A stretch of DNA of 64,000 bases. Origin: Aliivibrio fischeri (lineage in GTDB: Bacteria > Pseudomonadota > Gammaproteobacteria > Enterobacterales > Vibrionaceae). This document shows, in pieces, positions 9,515 through 17,468 of the stretch (its first letter is position 1; every line of letters begins with the position of its first letter). The stretch lies in NCBI RefSeq assembly GCF_009727955.1, contig NZ_WOBR01000004.1, positions 993,724-1,057,723 of the forward strand, read 5' to 3'. A model generated the notes under the pieces. The model was not told the DNA's origin and made no database searches. It saw nothing but the letters and a program-made list of their open reading frames with translations. Made by a program: the position numbers and the translations under genes.

Positions 9515-9529
9515 CTTAGGAATCCTCAG
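9515..9529. promoter_or_regulatory. Imperfect third Xre-type operator before tniQ
   Basis: CTTAG-GAATC-CTCAG has one mismatch to the CTTAG-N5-CTAAG sites around xre, and ends 19 bp before the tniQ start codon. A weaker copy here would place the tniQ-cas operon under the same regulator with lower affinity. Confidence 0.5.
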
Positions 9530-9548
9530 TTTTAAGGCGTAATTAAAA

Positions 9549-10748
9549 ATGCTTAATCCAATAGAGTTTTATGAAGATGAATCGCTAGAGAGCTGTTTAT
9601 TAAGGATCAGTCAGAATAATTGCTATGATTCTTTTCAGGATTTTAGCGATGAAGTTTGGTTTCAAGTCAAAGAAGAGGATCGTGAGGTTCGAGGAACTTT
9701 CCCTGCAACCCTAAATACGGTAAATATCTATCACTCTCATACATCAAGTAACTTAAAGCTCAAAGCACTAATTAAAATTGAGCAGTGGCTTGAGATAAAT
9801 AACTTCCCTTTATTAAAAAGCGCCTTAAGCAGATCAAGCAGTACTTTCTTACGCCAACATTCTGCTGTTTTTAGAAATGGTGTTGATATACCAAGAATCC
9901 TGCTCAGAAAAAATGGAATTCCAGTATGCCCTGAGTGCCTAAAAGAGAACGAATACATACGTCAAGAATGGCACTTCGTCACTCACGATGTATGCACAAA
10001 ACATAAAACAGATCTATTACATCACTGCCCAGAGTGTAAAGCCTCTATCAATTATCAAGAAATTGAAAACATTACGGTTTGTCAGTGTGGATTCAAATTC
10101 AGTGATCACTTAGCTCCGCAAGCAAATAGCAATGCCTTACTCATTGCACAATGGCTTAACGGCGAAAACACTAAATTAGCTAATATTTGGGGAGAACACC
10201 AAGCAATATCATCTCGCTTTGGTGTCTTACTTTGGTATATCAATAGATATAATCTGACAGATGATTTTTCTACTTCATTTGTAAAATATTCATTGAATTG
10301 GCCTACTAATTTCTATTCCGAACTCGATGAGCAAATAGATAAAGCTAAAACAGTTCAGATTAAACCTTTTAATAAGATATTTTTTAATGAAATTTTCAAT
10401 AGTCTTTTATTAGATTGCCGACACTTGCCTACTCGAGAATTTAAAACGAATTCCATATTGAGTCATATATATCAGTACTTTCTATCTCGCTATCAAATTC
10501 AACCTAACTCTGATGTCTTTTCAATCTTGCTAAGCCCCTTAGAGGCATCGAGTTTGCTTTCTTGCACTACCGATCAAATCTATCGTTTATATGAATTAGG
10601 TTTTCTTAAATTAGGCGTCAGGCCAAAACTACATCAAAAAATAGCAAGTCACCAATCAGTTTTTACACTCTCAAGTATTATTCTAGTCAAGCTTTCAAAC
10701 ATGCAATCCAGTCAAGATGAATTGCATCACTACCTTTCAGCGTGGTAA
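9549..10748 (+). CDS. tniQ: TniQ transposition protein of type I-F3 CAST
   Basis: A 399-aa TniQ/TnsD-family protein. The N-terminus (FYEDESLESCLLRISQNN) is the TniQ signature. A zinc-binding block at ~120-180 contains CPEC, then C-x-x-H (VCTKHK), CPEC and CQC. TniQ binds the Cas6 end of the Cascade complex and recruits TnsC, which brings the TnsAB transposase to the RNA-guided target. It is the first gene of the tniQ-cas8/5-cas7-cas6 operon, with 3 bp to the next gene; this order is diagnostic of I-F3 Tn7-like elements. Length matches the family. The tnsA, tnsB and tnsC partners are outside the window. Confidence 0.92.
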   Translation: MLNPIEFYEDESLESCLLRISQNNCYDSFQDFSDEVWFQVKEEDREVRGTFPATLNTVNIYHSHTSSNLKLKALIKIEQWLEINNFPLLKSALSRSSSTFLRQHSAVFRNGVDIPRILLRKNGIPVCPECLKENEYIRQEWHFVTHDVCTKHKTDLLHHCPECKASINYQEIENITVCQCGFKFSDHLAPQANSNALLIAQWLNGENTKLANIWGEHQAISSRFGVLLWYINRYNLTDDFSTSFVKYSLNWPTNFYSELDEQIDKAKTVQIKPFNKIFFNEIFNSLLLDCRHLPTREFKTNSILSHIYQYFLSRYQIQPNSDVFSILLSPLEASSLLSCTTDQIYRLYELGFLKLGVRPKLHQKIASHQSVFTLSSIILVKLSNMQSSQDELHHYLSAW

Positions 10749-10751
10749 CTA

Positions 10752-12824
10752 ATGGAATTTACAGATATTCTCATCATTCAAGATGTAAAGGAACGCAACA
10801 GAGCTCTCAAGGTTGCATTTGCTCACTACTCTTCAGCTATTTGTATTGATGATCATGAAATCGAAGCGATTACATGCCTACTTAATTTGTGTACGCCAAA
10901 AATGGAGGATTACCTAGACAAAACTAGCGCATCTCTGTTTTTAAATAATCATGATAATATTCAAAAGTGTCTTGACGAACTTAAGTGGTTCCATAGTCAC
11001 AATGTTAAATATCCAGATTGCCGAGTTAAGGGGCAAAGCATTATTTCTTTACCAATCGATTCAGTAAGTAACACCATAAACAGTAATGTAGTTCCTTATC
11101 GATTAGGTTGGTCTCATGACAGTGGAAAGGTTAACTATACTCATTTTCTACTCTCTTGCTTTAAATGGAGAGGAGTACAAACAACTCTTAGTCAATTATT
11201 CATAACCGACACGCTGTTTTGGTTAGATATCATAAAAAAAATACAATGCAACTGGACCAAGAAACAAACTGATCAATTTATTCATTCCATACAAAAAGAA
11301 ATGCCTGCAAAAACACTTCCAGAGAACATCAGTCCATATTCAAAACAGATCTTATTTCCATATAAAAATGACTATCTAACTTTAACTCCAGTAACTTCTA
11401 ACTCAGTTCAAACATGGTTAGAACACCAATCTAGGAAACCTAATGATATTCGTTGGATTAAACGAGAAAGTAAGCACCCTGCTAGTGTAGGCGCTTTATC
11501 ATCTTCTATCGGTGGTTACCATAGCTTACTATTTTCGCCACCAAGCACATCACAATCACCACACTCGTATCATGACAATATGGCTAGCAAAACTGGGGGT
11601 AGAGAAGCTTTTTGTACTTCAGCTATCACTGAAAAAAGTACGACTGACGCATTACAAAGGCTCATCAGTTCTGAAGTAAGAATGAATGTGAAACATAGAA
11701 AACAAATCAGAAAATCAGGGGGGCATTTCATTAAACAAAAAATAGCTCTTTGGCTTACTCCTCTGATTCGATGGCGAGATCATATAGATAATAACCAGAT
11801 ACAAATCACTAATGACCATCCATCATTAGTTAACCTATTCTTGTCGTCTCCTATTGCTAATTTCCCCGATTTATTAACGCCATTGCATAATCACCTAAAT
11901 CAAACTCTAGGAAAGAATAAATACACAAAACGCTTTGCTTATCACCCTGATTTAATGCCTATTTTCAGATCACAACTTTCATGGATTCTGAATAAATTAG
12001 CACAAGATGAAAATATAAATCAGCAGCCCGTTCTAACTAGAACCCAATTTATCCATCTTAAAAATTTAAGGCTATACAATGGCAATGCGTTAAACTCCCC
12101 CTATGTTTGTGGGCTACCTTCACTAACTGGTTTTTGGGGATTTATGCATGACTTCGAACGAAGATTAAAAACAAAGATTGAAGAAAACATTCATTTTGAA
12201 GCTTTCAGCCTATTTGTTCATCAATATGAATTACAATCATCTCCTCCGCTCTGTGAAGCTTCGGATGTTTATAAAAAAAGAGAACTATCCCCTGCAAAAC
12301 GTTTATTAACGCAACCTTCTTATTCTTGTGATATGCGTTTTGACCTCATTATCAAAGTTCACACTGAGGTTAATTTAAGCGATATTAGACAACGTATGCT
12401 ATCTACAATGCCTGCTCGCTGTGTTGGTGGCACGTTACATCAACCTTCGTTACATGAAAACTTAGAATGGCTTAGAACCTATACATCGTCTGAGCATTTA
12501 TTTGAAGAATTAGCTTGTCTTCCTAACTCTGGTCGTTGGATATACCCACCATCGGAAACATTTAACACTCCAGATGAATTTCTTTCTATATTGGGAAATA
12601 GCACACACCTTGCTATTTGTAATGGTTATTCATTTCTTGAAGATCCAACATATAGAGAGAATGTGAGCCTTAATCAACACGTATTTTGTGAACCTTTAAT
12701 TGGATTAGCAGAGCAAGTAATACCTATAGATATGAGACTTAACCGACAAAAACATTATTTTTCAAATGCTTTTTGGTCGATCAATAGTGATTTCAATTCT
12801 ATTCTTATTCAAAAGCATGAGTAA
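10752..12824 (+). CDS. cas8/5f: Cas8f-Cas5f fusion (Csy1/Csy2) of I-F3 Cascade
   Basis: A 690-aa protein between tniQ and cas7. Its size and position match the natural Cas8-Cas5 fusion that marks I-F3 CAST effectors; ordinary type I-F has separate csy1 and csy2. The Csy2-like C-terminal half contains NGNALNSPYVCGLPSLTGF and MRFDLIIKVHTEVNL, followed by the glycine-rich turn RCVGGTLH. Csy2-type Cas5f proteins carry comparable PSLTGFxGF and GG motifs. The product should cap the crRNA 5' handle and read the PAM. It is inferred from operon position and these motifs; no nuclease (Cas2-3) follows, so it guides insertion rather than cleavage. Confidence 0.9.
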   Translation: MEFTDILIIQDVKERNRALKVAFAHYSSAICIDDHEIEAITCLLNLCTPKMEDYLDKTSASLFLNNHDNIQKCLDELKWFHSHNVKYPDCRVKGQSIISLPIDSVSNTINSNVVPYRLGWSHDSGKVNYTHFLLSCFKWRGVQTTLSQLFITDTLFWLDIIKKIQCNWTKKQTDQFIHSIQKEMPAKTLPENISPYSKQILFPYKNDYLTLTPVTSNSVQTWLEHQSRKPNDIRWIKRESKHPASVGALSSSIGGYHSLLFSPPSTSQSPHSYHDNMASKTGGREAFCTSAITEKSTTDALQRLISSEVRMNVKHRKQIRKSGGHFIKQKIALWLTPLIRWRDHIDNNQIQITNDHPSLVNLFLSSPIANFPDLLTPLHNHLNQTLGKNKYTKRFAYHPDLMPIFRSQLSWILNKLAQDENINQQPVLTRTQFIHLKNLRLYNGNALNSPYVCGLPSLTGFWGFMHDFERRLKTKIEENIHFEAFSLFVHQYELQSSPPLCEASDVYKKRELSPAKRLLTQPSYSCDMRFDLIIKVHTEVNLSDIRQRMLSTMPARCVGGTLHQPSLHENLEWLRTYTSSEHLFEELACLPNSGRWIYPPSETFNTPDEFLSILGNSTHLAICNGYSFLEDPTYRENVSLNQHVFCEPLIGLAEQVIPIDMRLNRQKHYFSNAFWSINSDFNSILIQKHE

Positions 12825-12833
12825 GGATACGCT

Positions 12834-13868
12834 ATGAAGCTGTGTAATAACCTGAACTACACTCGATCATTGTCACCGGGAAAGGCTGTTTTTTATTATG
12901 AAAGTAAAGATGGTCAAATGAATCCTATTAAGTGTGAGCAAACTCATTTAAGAGCGCCTAAAGCTGGGTTTTCAGAAGCCTTTAATAGTGATTATTCAAC
13001 TAAAAACACGGCTCCACAAGATCTCTCCTTTAGTAACCCTCAATTTATTGAAGAGTGTTATGTTCCTGTTGGTATAGATGAAATCAAAATCCGATTTTCA
13101 TTACGTATAGAAGCAAATTCATTACAACCAGATAAATGCTCTGATATTCAAATTAGAGAGATATTGCAAGCTTTCGCCACCAAATATAAAGAAAATGGCG
13201 GCTATCAAGAACTTGGTGAACGATACGCAAAAAACTTACTTTCTGGTACTTGGCTATGGCGGAATGAGCATAATCTAGGTACAAGTATTTCAATAAAAAC
13301 AACAAGTAACCAAGAATTTAATATCGATAATGCCTTTAAGCTATCAAGAAAAGCCTCAGTTAAAGATAAAAAAACAATATCAAAGTTAGGAAGTGAAATT
13401 GCAAATGCATTATCTGATCCTGATCATTATTGGTTTGCCGATATTACGGCAACGATCAATGTAGCCTTTTGCCAAGAAATTTATCCTAGCCAAGAGTTTT
13501 TAGATACTAAAGAAAAAGGTAAACCAAGCAAAGTGTATGCAAAAACGTCACTTCTAACTGGTGAGAAAACCGTTGCTTTACATGCACAGAAGATTGGAGC
13601 TGCAATTCAACTTATCGACGATTGGTGGGATGAAGATGCCGATATTCCCTTAAGAGTAAATGAGTTTGGTGCTGATCATCACAATATCATAGCCAGAAGA
13701 CATCCTTCGCATCGCAATGACTTTTATACTTTAATTCAAAACGCAGATAACTACTGCGCGCAACTGGATGAAAATTCAAATATTACTGATGATATGTATT
13801 ACGTTATGGCCGTATTAGTAAAAGGAGGACTGTTTCAAAAAAGTGCTTCTTCAAAAAAAGGAAAGTAG
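12834..13868 (+). CDS. cas7f: Cas7f (Csy3) backbone subunit
   Basis: A 344-aa Csy3-family protein. Recognisable features are LNYTRSLSPGKAVFYYES at the N-terminus, ENGGYQELGERYAKNLLSGT, WLWRNEH, and HAQKIGAAIQLIDDWW. Cas7f copies line the spacer at one subunit per six nucleotides, flipping out every sixth base. AAGGA upstream of ATG 12834 is a good ribosome site. It lies 9 bp after cas8/5 and directly abuts cas6. Confidence 0.95.
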   Translation: MKLCNNLNYTRSLSPGKAVFYYESKDGQMNPIKCEQTHLRAPKAGFSEAFNSDYSTKNTAPQDLSFSNPQFIEECYVPVGIDEIKIRFSLRIEANSLQPDKCSDIQIREILQAFATKYKENGGYQELGERYAKNLLSGTWLWRNEHNLGTSISIKTTSNQEFNIDNAFKLSRKASVKDKKTISKLGSEIANALSDPDHYWFADITATINVAFCQEIYPSQEFLDTKEKGKPSKVYAKTSLLTGEKTVALHAQKIGAAIQLIDDWWDEDADIPLRVNEFGADHHNIIARRHPSHRNDFYTLIQNADNYCAQLDENSNITDDMYYVMAVLVKGGLFQKSASSKKGK

Positions 13869-14510
13869 ATGCTCACTCACTATTTTAGTATTACGTATGT
13901 GCCTGATGATTGTGATAATGAGTTATTGGCTGGACGCTGTATCGCTGAATTTCACAAGTTAATCTCTAGTCTAAAGCTAATAGAAAACAACTCTTTTGCC
14001 ATTGGTTTCCCAAATTGGTCTGAACAAAGTATTGGGAATGAATTTGCTATTTTTTCTGATAACTCTGAATTATTAAGTGCCATTAAATACCAGCCCTATT
14101 TCAATTTAATGAAGAGTGAGGAATTATTTTCTATTACAGATATCAAGCCTGTGCCAAATAATCTTCCTCAAATAAGATTCATCAGAAACCAGTCTATTGG
14201 GAAAATATTTATAGGTTCAAAAAAACGTAGAATTCAGCGTTCAATCACAAGAAATAATAAAGAGCATACACCTATATCAAATGAAGACAGAGAATTTGAT
14301 ACCTTCCACAAAGTGTCGTGCTCTAGTAAAAGTAAACAGCAACAATTTATTCTTCATATTCAAAAAGATATCAACCCGATGACTATCGATTCTAAGGGTA
14401 GCTATAACAGTTATGGCTTAGCGACAAATAGTAAACATTTAGGCACTGTTCCTGATTTATCAAAAATACCTTTTTATTACGAAGACAAATTATCAAATAA
14501 AGATCAATGA
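13869..14510 (+). CDS. cas6f: Cas6f (Csy4) crRNA-processing endonuclease
   Basis: A 213-aa Csy4 homologue of normal length. His29, the position of the general base in Pseudomonas Csy4, is present (RCIAEFHKLI). The basic segment FIGSKKRRIQRSITRN near 115-130 fits the arginine-rich RNA-binding helix. It cuts the repeat hairpins and stays bound to the crRNA 3' end, where TniQ docks in I-F3 complexes. The start overlaps the end of cas7, and the CRISPR array follows 86 bp downstream. Confidence 0.93.
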   Translation: MLTHYFSITYVPDDCDNELLAGRCIAEFHKLISSLKLIENNSFAIGFPNWSEQSIGNEFAIFSDNSELLSAIKYQPYFNLMKSEELFSITDIKPVPNNLPQIRFIRNQSIGKIFIGSKKRRIQRSITRNNKEHTPISNEDREFDTFHKVSCSSKSKQQQFILHIQKDINPMTIDSKGSYNSYGLATNSKHLGTVPDLSKIPFYYEDKLSNKDQ

Positions 14511-14596
14511 GTTAAAAAACCACCTTCAATATTCGTATTTTAAGGGAAACATTTCAATATTTTTGATTTATAAGAATATCTGCCCTATATTTCATT

Positions 14597-14731
14597 GTAA
14601 CCTGCCGGATAGGCAGCCAAGAATTACTTTAAGCATTGGCTTTCTAAGGCCCAATGGTAACCTGCCGGATAGGCAGCCAAGAATAGGTCAGGAAGAAAGC
14701 AACCTATTATGCTGGAAAAGCAGTAAAACAT
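14597..14731 (+). CRISPR. Minimal I-F3 array: two typical repeats plus one atypical repeat
   Basis: Two identical 28-nt repeats (14597-14624 and 14657-14684) contain the I-F hairpin CTGCC-GGATA-GGCAG and the handle CCAAGAAT. They flank a 32-nt spacer (14625-14656) of unknown target. A third, diverged repeat aligns at about 14704-14731, identical at 17 of 28 positions. Its hairpin TGCT-GGAAA-AGCA keeps pairing by a compensatory C-G to T-A change. The spacer in front of it is only 19-20 nt (14685-14704) and matches ffs (see findings). An atypical last repeat with a chromosomal homing guide is characteristic of I-F3 elements. An alternative reading is a single-spacer array followed by unrelated sequence, but the ffs match argues against that. 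Confidence 0.88.
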
Positions 14732-14741
14732 TCACTTAATC

Positions 14742-14765
14742 GCTCTGTTTTTACAGAGCTTTTTT
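14742..14765 (+). terminator. Terminator of the cas-CRISPR transcript
   Basis: GCTCTG (14742-14747) and CAGAGC (14754-14759) form a perfect stem with a 6-nt loop, followed by six T. It lies 10 bp after the atypical repeat and closes the array transcript. Confidence 0.9.
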
Positions 14766-14810
14766 GTGCCTTTTTTTAAAGTGATTGAGCTTAGTTTTTT
14801 GTCCTCTCTC

Positions 14811-14960
14811 TAATTGGGCAACAAGCTGTTGCCTAATTAAAAAACAGGTTGTTTGGCTATCTCTATATGTACTACTAAGTAGGATTATTACCTTTAATTA
14901 TCAATAAGTAACTCATTACGCAAGTTGCGTTATGCAATGTGCGTTATGCAACTTGCATAA
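14811..14960. repeat. Cluster of nested inverted and direct repeats after the array
   Basis: This lies in the 460-bp gene-free stretch 14766-15227. A 13-bp stem (TAATT-G-GGCAACA pairing TGTTGCC-T-AATTA, loop AGC) spans 14811-14839. At 14919-14960 are CGCAA-G-TTGCG, two direct copies of TGCGTTATGCAA (14926-14937 and 14940-14951), and the palindrome TTATGCAA-C-TTGCATAA (14944-14960). None is followed by a terminator T-run. They could be protein-binding sites, an insertion scar, or part of a structured RNA. The rest of the gap (14961-15227) shows nothing I can assign. Confidence 0.5.
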
Positions 14961-15227
14961 TTAACTTTTAGATGGAAGGCAGTCTGTGGTTAGTTTAAAA
15001 TTGATCACTTTTCTAAAGGTTACTGAGGAATGTTTAAACTCGTTTATGTTCCTGCACAAAGTCATTACATAAGCAGTCGAAGTGAGTTTTTAATAAAGCG
15101 AACTTCTCAGCTACATTTACGAATTATTAGAAAGTTATCTGAAGTTCAGTAAATAATGAATATATTCAAACTTATTTCTGACCCTTAGTTTCAATATCTA
15201 GTAATACTTATAGTAAAGCTAATACGA

Positions 15228-15695
15228 TTACTGACAAAACGACAGTTTAAACGAGCTAGTTCCATTCATTTTTTCTATCCAAAAATCTTTTATCCCGACA
15301 ATAAGCACTATCTTAGGCGTCCCCCCCTTAAGGTGTACTGACCATGATGTTCTATCTTTTTGCGATGGTTTGGGAAAGTCTTCGGGGTGAGTATGCCACT
15401 CTCCGAGATAATTAACCGTGCCTCCAGATAATTGGAAACAATCATCTACTTTCTGTTGATGATGTTTACCTCGCCTATCAACTAAGTTTCTCTTTCTAAG
15501 ATCCCCCTTCCCTGGCTCTGACAAATCAGTAATAACTATGTGCTGACCTCTTTTTTCACCAAGTAATATGCCTGCGGCTTCATTATCCTGCCTCCTTGTT
15601 TGCCTGTATTTTTCAAGAACAGCTAAAACATGTTCAGTAAGAACAACAAGATGTCCATTGCTATCTTGATACGTTAACTCTTTCTCAAACTCCAT
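15228..15695 (-). CDS. cap3: Cap3, JAB/JAMM-family CBASS deconjugase
   Basis: A 155-aa JAB/JAMM isopeptidase. The zinc motif is complete: an upstream Glu (EAAGILLGE) and GEWHTHPEDFPKPSQKD, i.e. HxH...S..D. In type II-A CBASS, Cap3 cleaves the bond that Cap2 forms between the CD-NTase C-terminus and a target, reversing or tuning conjugation. It is the last gene of the operon and overlaps cap2 by 11 bp. Confidence 0.93.
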   Translation of the reverse strand: MEFEKELTYQDSNGHLVVLTEHVLAVLEKYRQTRRQDNEAAGILLGEKRGQHIVITDLSEPGKGDLRKRNLVDRRGKHHQQKVDDCFQLSGGTVNYLGEWHTHPEDFPKPSQKDRTSWSVHLKGGTPKIVLIVGIKDFWIEKMNGTSSFKLSFCQ

Positions 15696-17463
15696 TACAT
15701 ACCACGCAGTGCTTCTGAGGTTTTAGTACCTTTCTCTTTCCGGTACGATAACGAGGGTCTAAAATAAACTCACTATAAGTCCAAGGCATATTTGCATTAA
15801 GTGTATTCAATACGCCCTCTAAAGCCATAGCAGCAGAAATCTGACTTACTCCTGCATCATAAACTGTATAAGTATTTCCACAGCTGACTTTTTTTTCCTT
15901 AGACAATTCTAGGTCTTTAAAACGTTCGTCAGTATGATCTTGATGAATACTCTTATCTATCGTCATACAACCATAACAGCTAATATTTATATCAACTAAC
16001 ACCTTAGCAGCCCTGCCGTTTCCATCATTAAACACATGAACAATAGTAGGACGTTTCACTGACATTTGACGAGTAATAAATGCCAGCCTCTTTGACACAG
16101 GAGGACGACCGGTTGCATCAATAACAATATCGTACTTACTAAGAATTTTTTCATTTATAGGGAAATTACCATCAAACCCAGAAATATTTTTAGCCAAGTG
16201 AATTGAATTCATCAAAGTCGCGGCAAGCGCAGAGGCTTTATTATTCCCAAAATCTGAAACAGAAAGTGTATGTCTAGAAAAGTTATGAGGCTTTAGAGTA
16301 TCTTTATCATAGAGATGTAAGAATTTATCCCCTAAACCAGCTCCATTTCGAACAAGTAACTCTGCTAAATATCCTCCAATTGTACCGCATCCAATGAGAG
16401 CAATGTTTTTTGAGCTTAATTCAAATTCCCTCTGTTGATTACGACTCAATACAGCTGACTTGTCCGCTTTAGTAACCGATAACCGAGCGAACTTGGAACA
16501 AAAACCTTTTCTAGTCAAAACCCCGATAAGATTTTTAAAAGATGTATGCTTTCTTTTTCTTCGGGTTTTCCGCACACTAAACTGGTAATCAACACGATTG
16601 ACATCTATTTCTAAATAAAGAGAAACCGGATCTTGCTTCTCGATATCAAGCACGACGACATTTCTTTTTACTTTTGAATTAGATAAACATCGAACCAAAT
16701 GATCTCTTGCATTAAAATCAACAAGTTCAAGCCAAGAAAGTACCTCTTTAATATTTTGAGGCGGCCACTCGATACCAGATAATCGACTCGGCTGAACCCA
16801 AACATAATGAGTTTTTATCGAGGGACTCTCTGGACGAACCAACTCTAAATCTCTTTGTTTTATCCAGTTTTGCAGATACTTATTAGCTCGCAAGTCTTGC
16901 TCTTTTTTATCAACTTGTACCGTAATATACTCACTTAACCTCGACGATTCTTTATCGATTGGCCTTGCTAATACAGAAGTATAAGAGGAATTCCTTCGAA
17001 GCTCACTTAACAAGTATAAATCAATAGTAGAAGACCAGTAAGATACAAACTCATTATCAAGCTCTAGGTCTCCTTCGGTTTTATTATCAATTGCATTTGC
17101 AATAATATCTAACGTTGTTGTTATCTGAATATCTACAGCTTTGTATAGTTCATCTAGATTATTCGGATTCCAGTCTGCTTCCATTTGTTCGACGTAACAC
17201 AGATAGCCCTCATGAGAGATATGTGGGGTTAATCGCCCTTGAAGATTCTGAGGCATATCAATTACAAAAACTGTTGGTAGCTCAATATGTGGGTCATTCG
17301 CCTGTATCATTGCGACTTCAAACACACCATGTTTTGTATTGTATTGTTTTATATAAACCCCACTTAAAATAGAGTACTTTCGTAAAAATAACTCTTTTTT
17401 TAAACGAGATATCGGTCTATAGCTATAACCAAGCTTAAGTAGAACCTGATGAGCAATACTCAC
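15685..17463 (-). CDS. cap2: Cap2, fused E2-E1 ubiquitin-transfer-like enzyme
   Basis: A 592-aa protein. The N-terminal E2-like domain has the catalytic cysteine at C89 (HEGYLCYVEQ). The C-terminal ThiF/E1 domain has the adenylation P-loop IALIGCGTIGGYLAELL (about 353-369), and a candidate E1 catalytic cysteine at C528 in KVSCGNTY. Zinc-type pairs CYGC and CVVC are present. Cap2 activates and conjugates the C-terminal glycine of the CD-NTase, priming cGAMP synthesis. It lies 5 bp after dncV. Confidence 0.94.
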   Translation of the reverse strand: MSIAHQVLLKLGYSYRPISRLKKELFLRKYSILSGVYIKQYNTKHGVFEVAMIQANDPHIELPTVFVIDMPQNLQGRLTPHISHEGYLCYVEQMEADWNPNNLDELYKAVDIQITTTLDIIANAIDNKTEGDLELDNEFVSYWSSTIDLYLLSELRRNSSYTSVLARPIDKESSRLSEYITVQVDKKEQDLRANKYLQNWIKQRDLELVRPESPSIKTHYVWVQPSRLSGIEWPPQNIKEVLSWLELVDFNARDHLVRCLSNSKVKRNVVVLDIEKQDPVSLYLEIDVNRVDYQFSVRKTRRKRKHTSFKNLIGVLTRKGFCSKFARLSVTKADKSAVLSRNQQREFELSSKNIALIGCGTIGGYLAELLVRNGAGLGDKFLHLYDKDTLKPHNFSRHTLSVSDFGNNKASALAATLMNSIHLAKNISGFDGNFPINEKILSKYDIVIDATGRPPVSKRLAFITRQMSVKRPTIVHVFNDGNGRAAKVLVDINISCYGCMTIDKSIHQDHTDERFKDLELSKEKKVSCGNTYTVYDAGVSQISAAMALEGVLNTLNANMPWTYSEFILDPRYRTGKRKVLKPQKHCVVCNGV

Positions 17464-17468
17464 TATAT

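Noticed and set aside
14919-14960. Integron attC site
   Set aside because: The GTTATGC core recalls vibrio attC repeats, but the R' and R'' box arrangement and length are missing.
9045-15227. Adaptive type I-F CRISPR immunity
   Set aside because: No cas1 or cas2-3, the cas8/5 genes are fused, tniQ leads the operon and the array is minimal; these fit I-F3 transposition.
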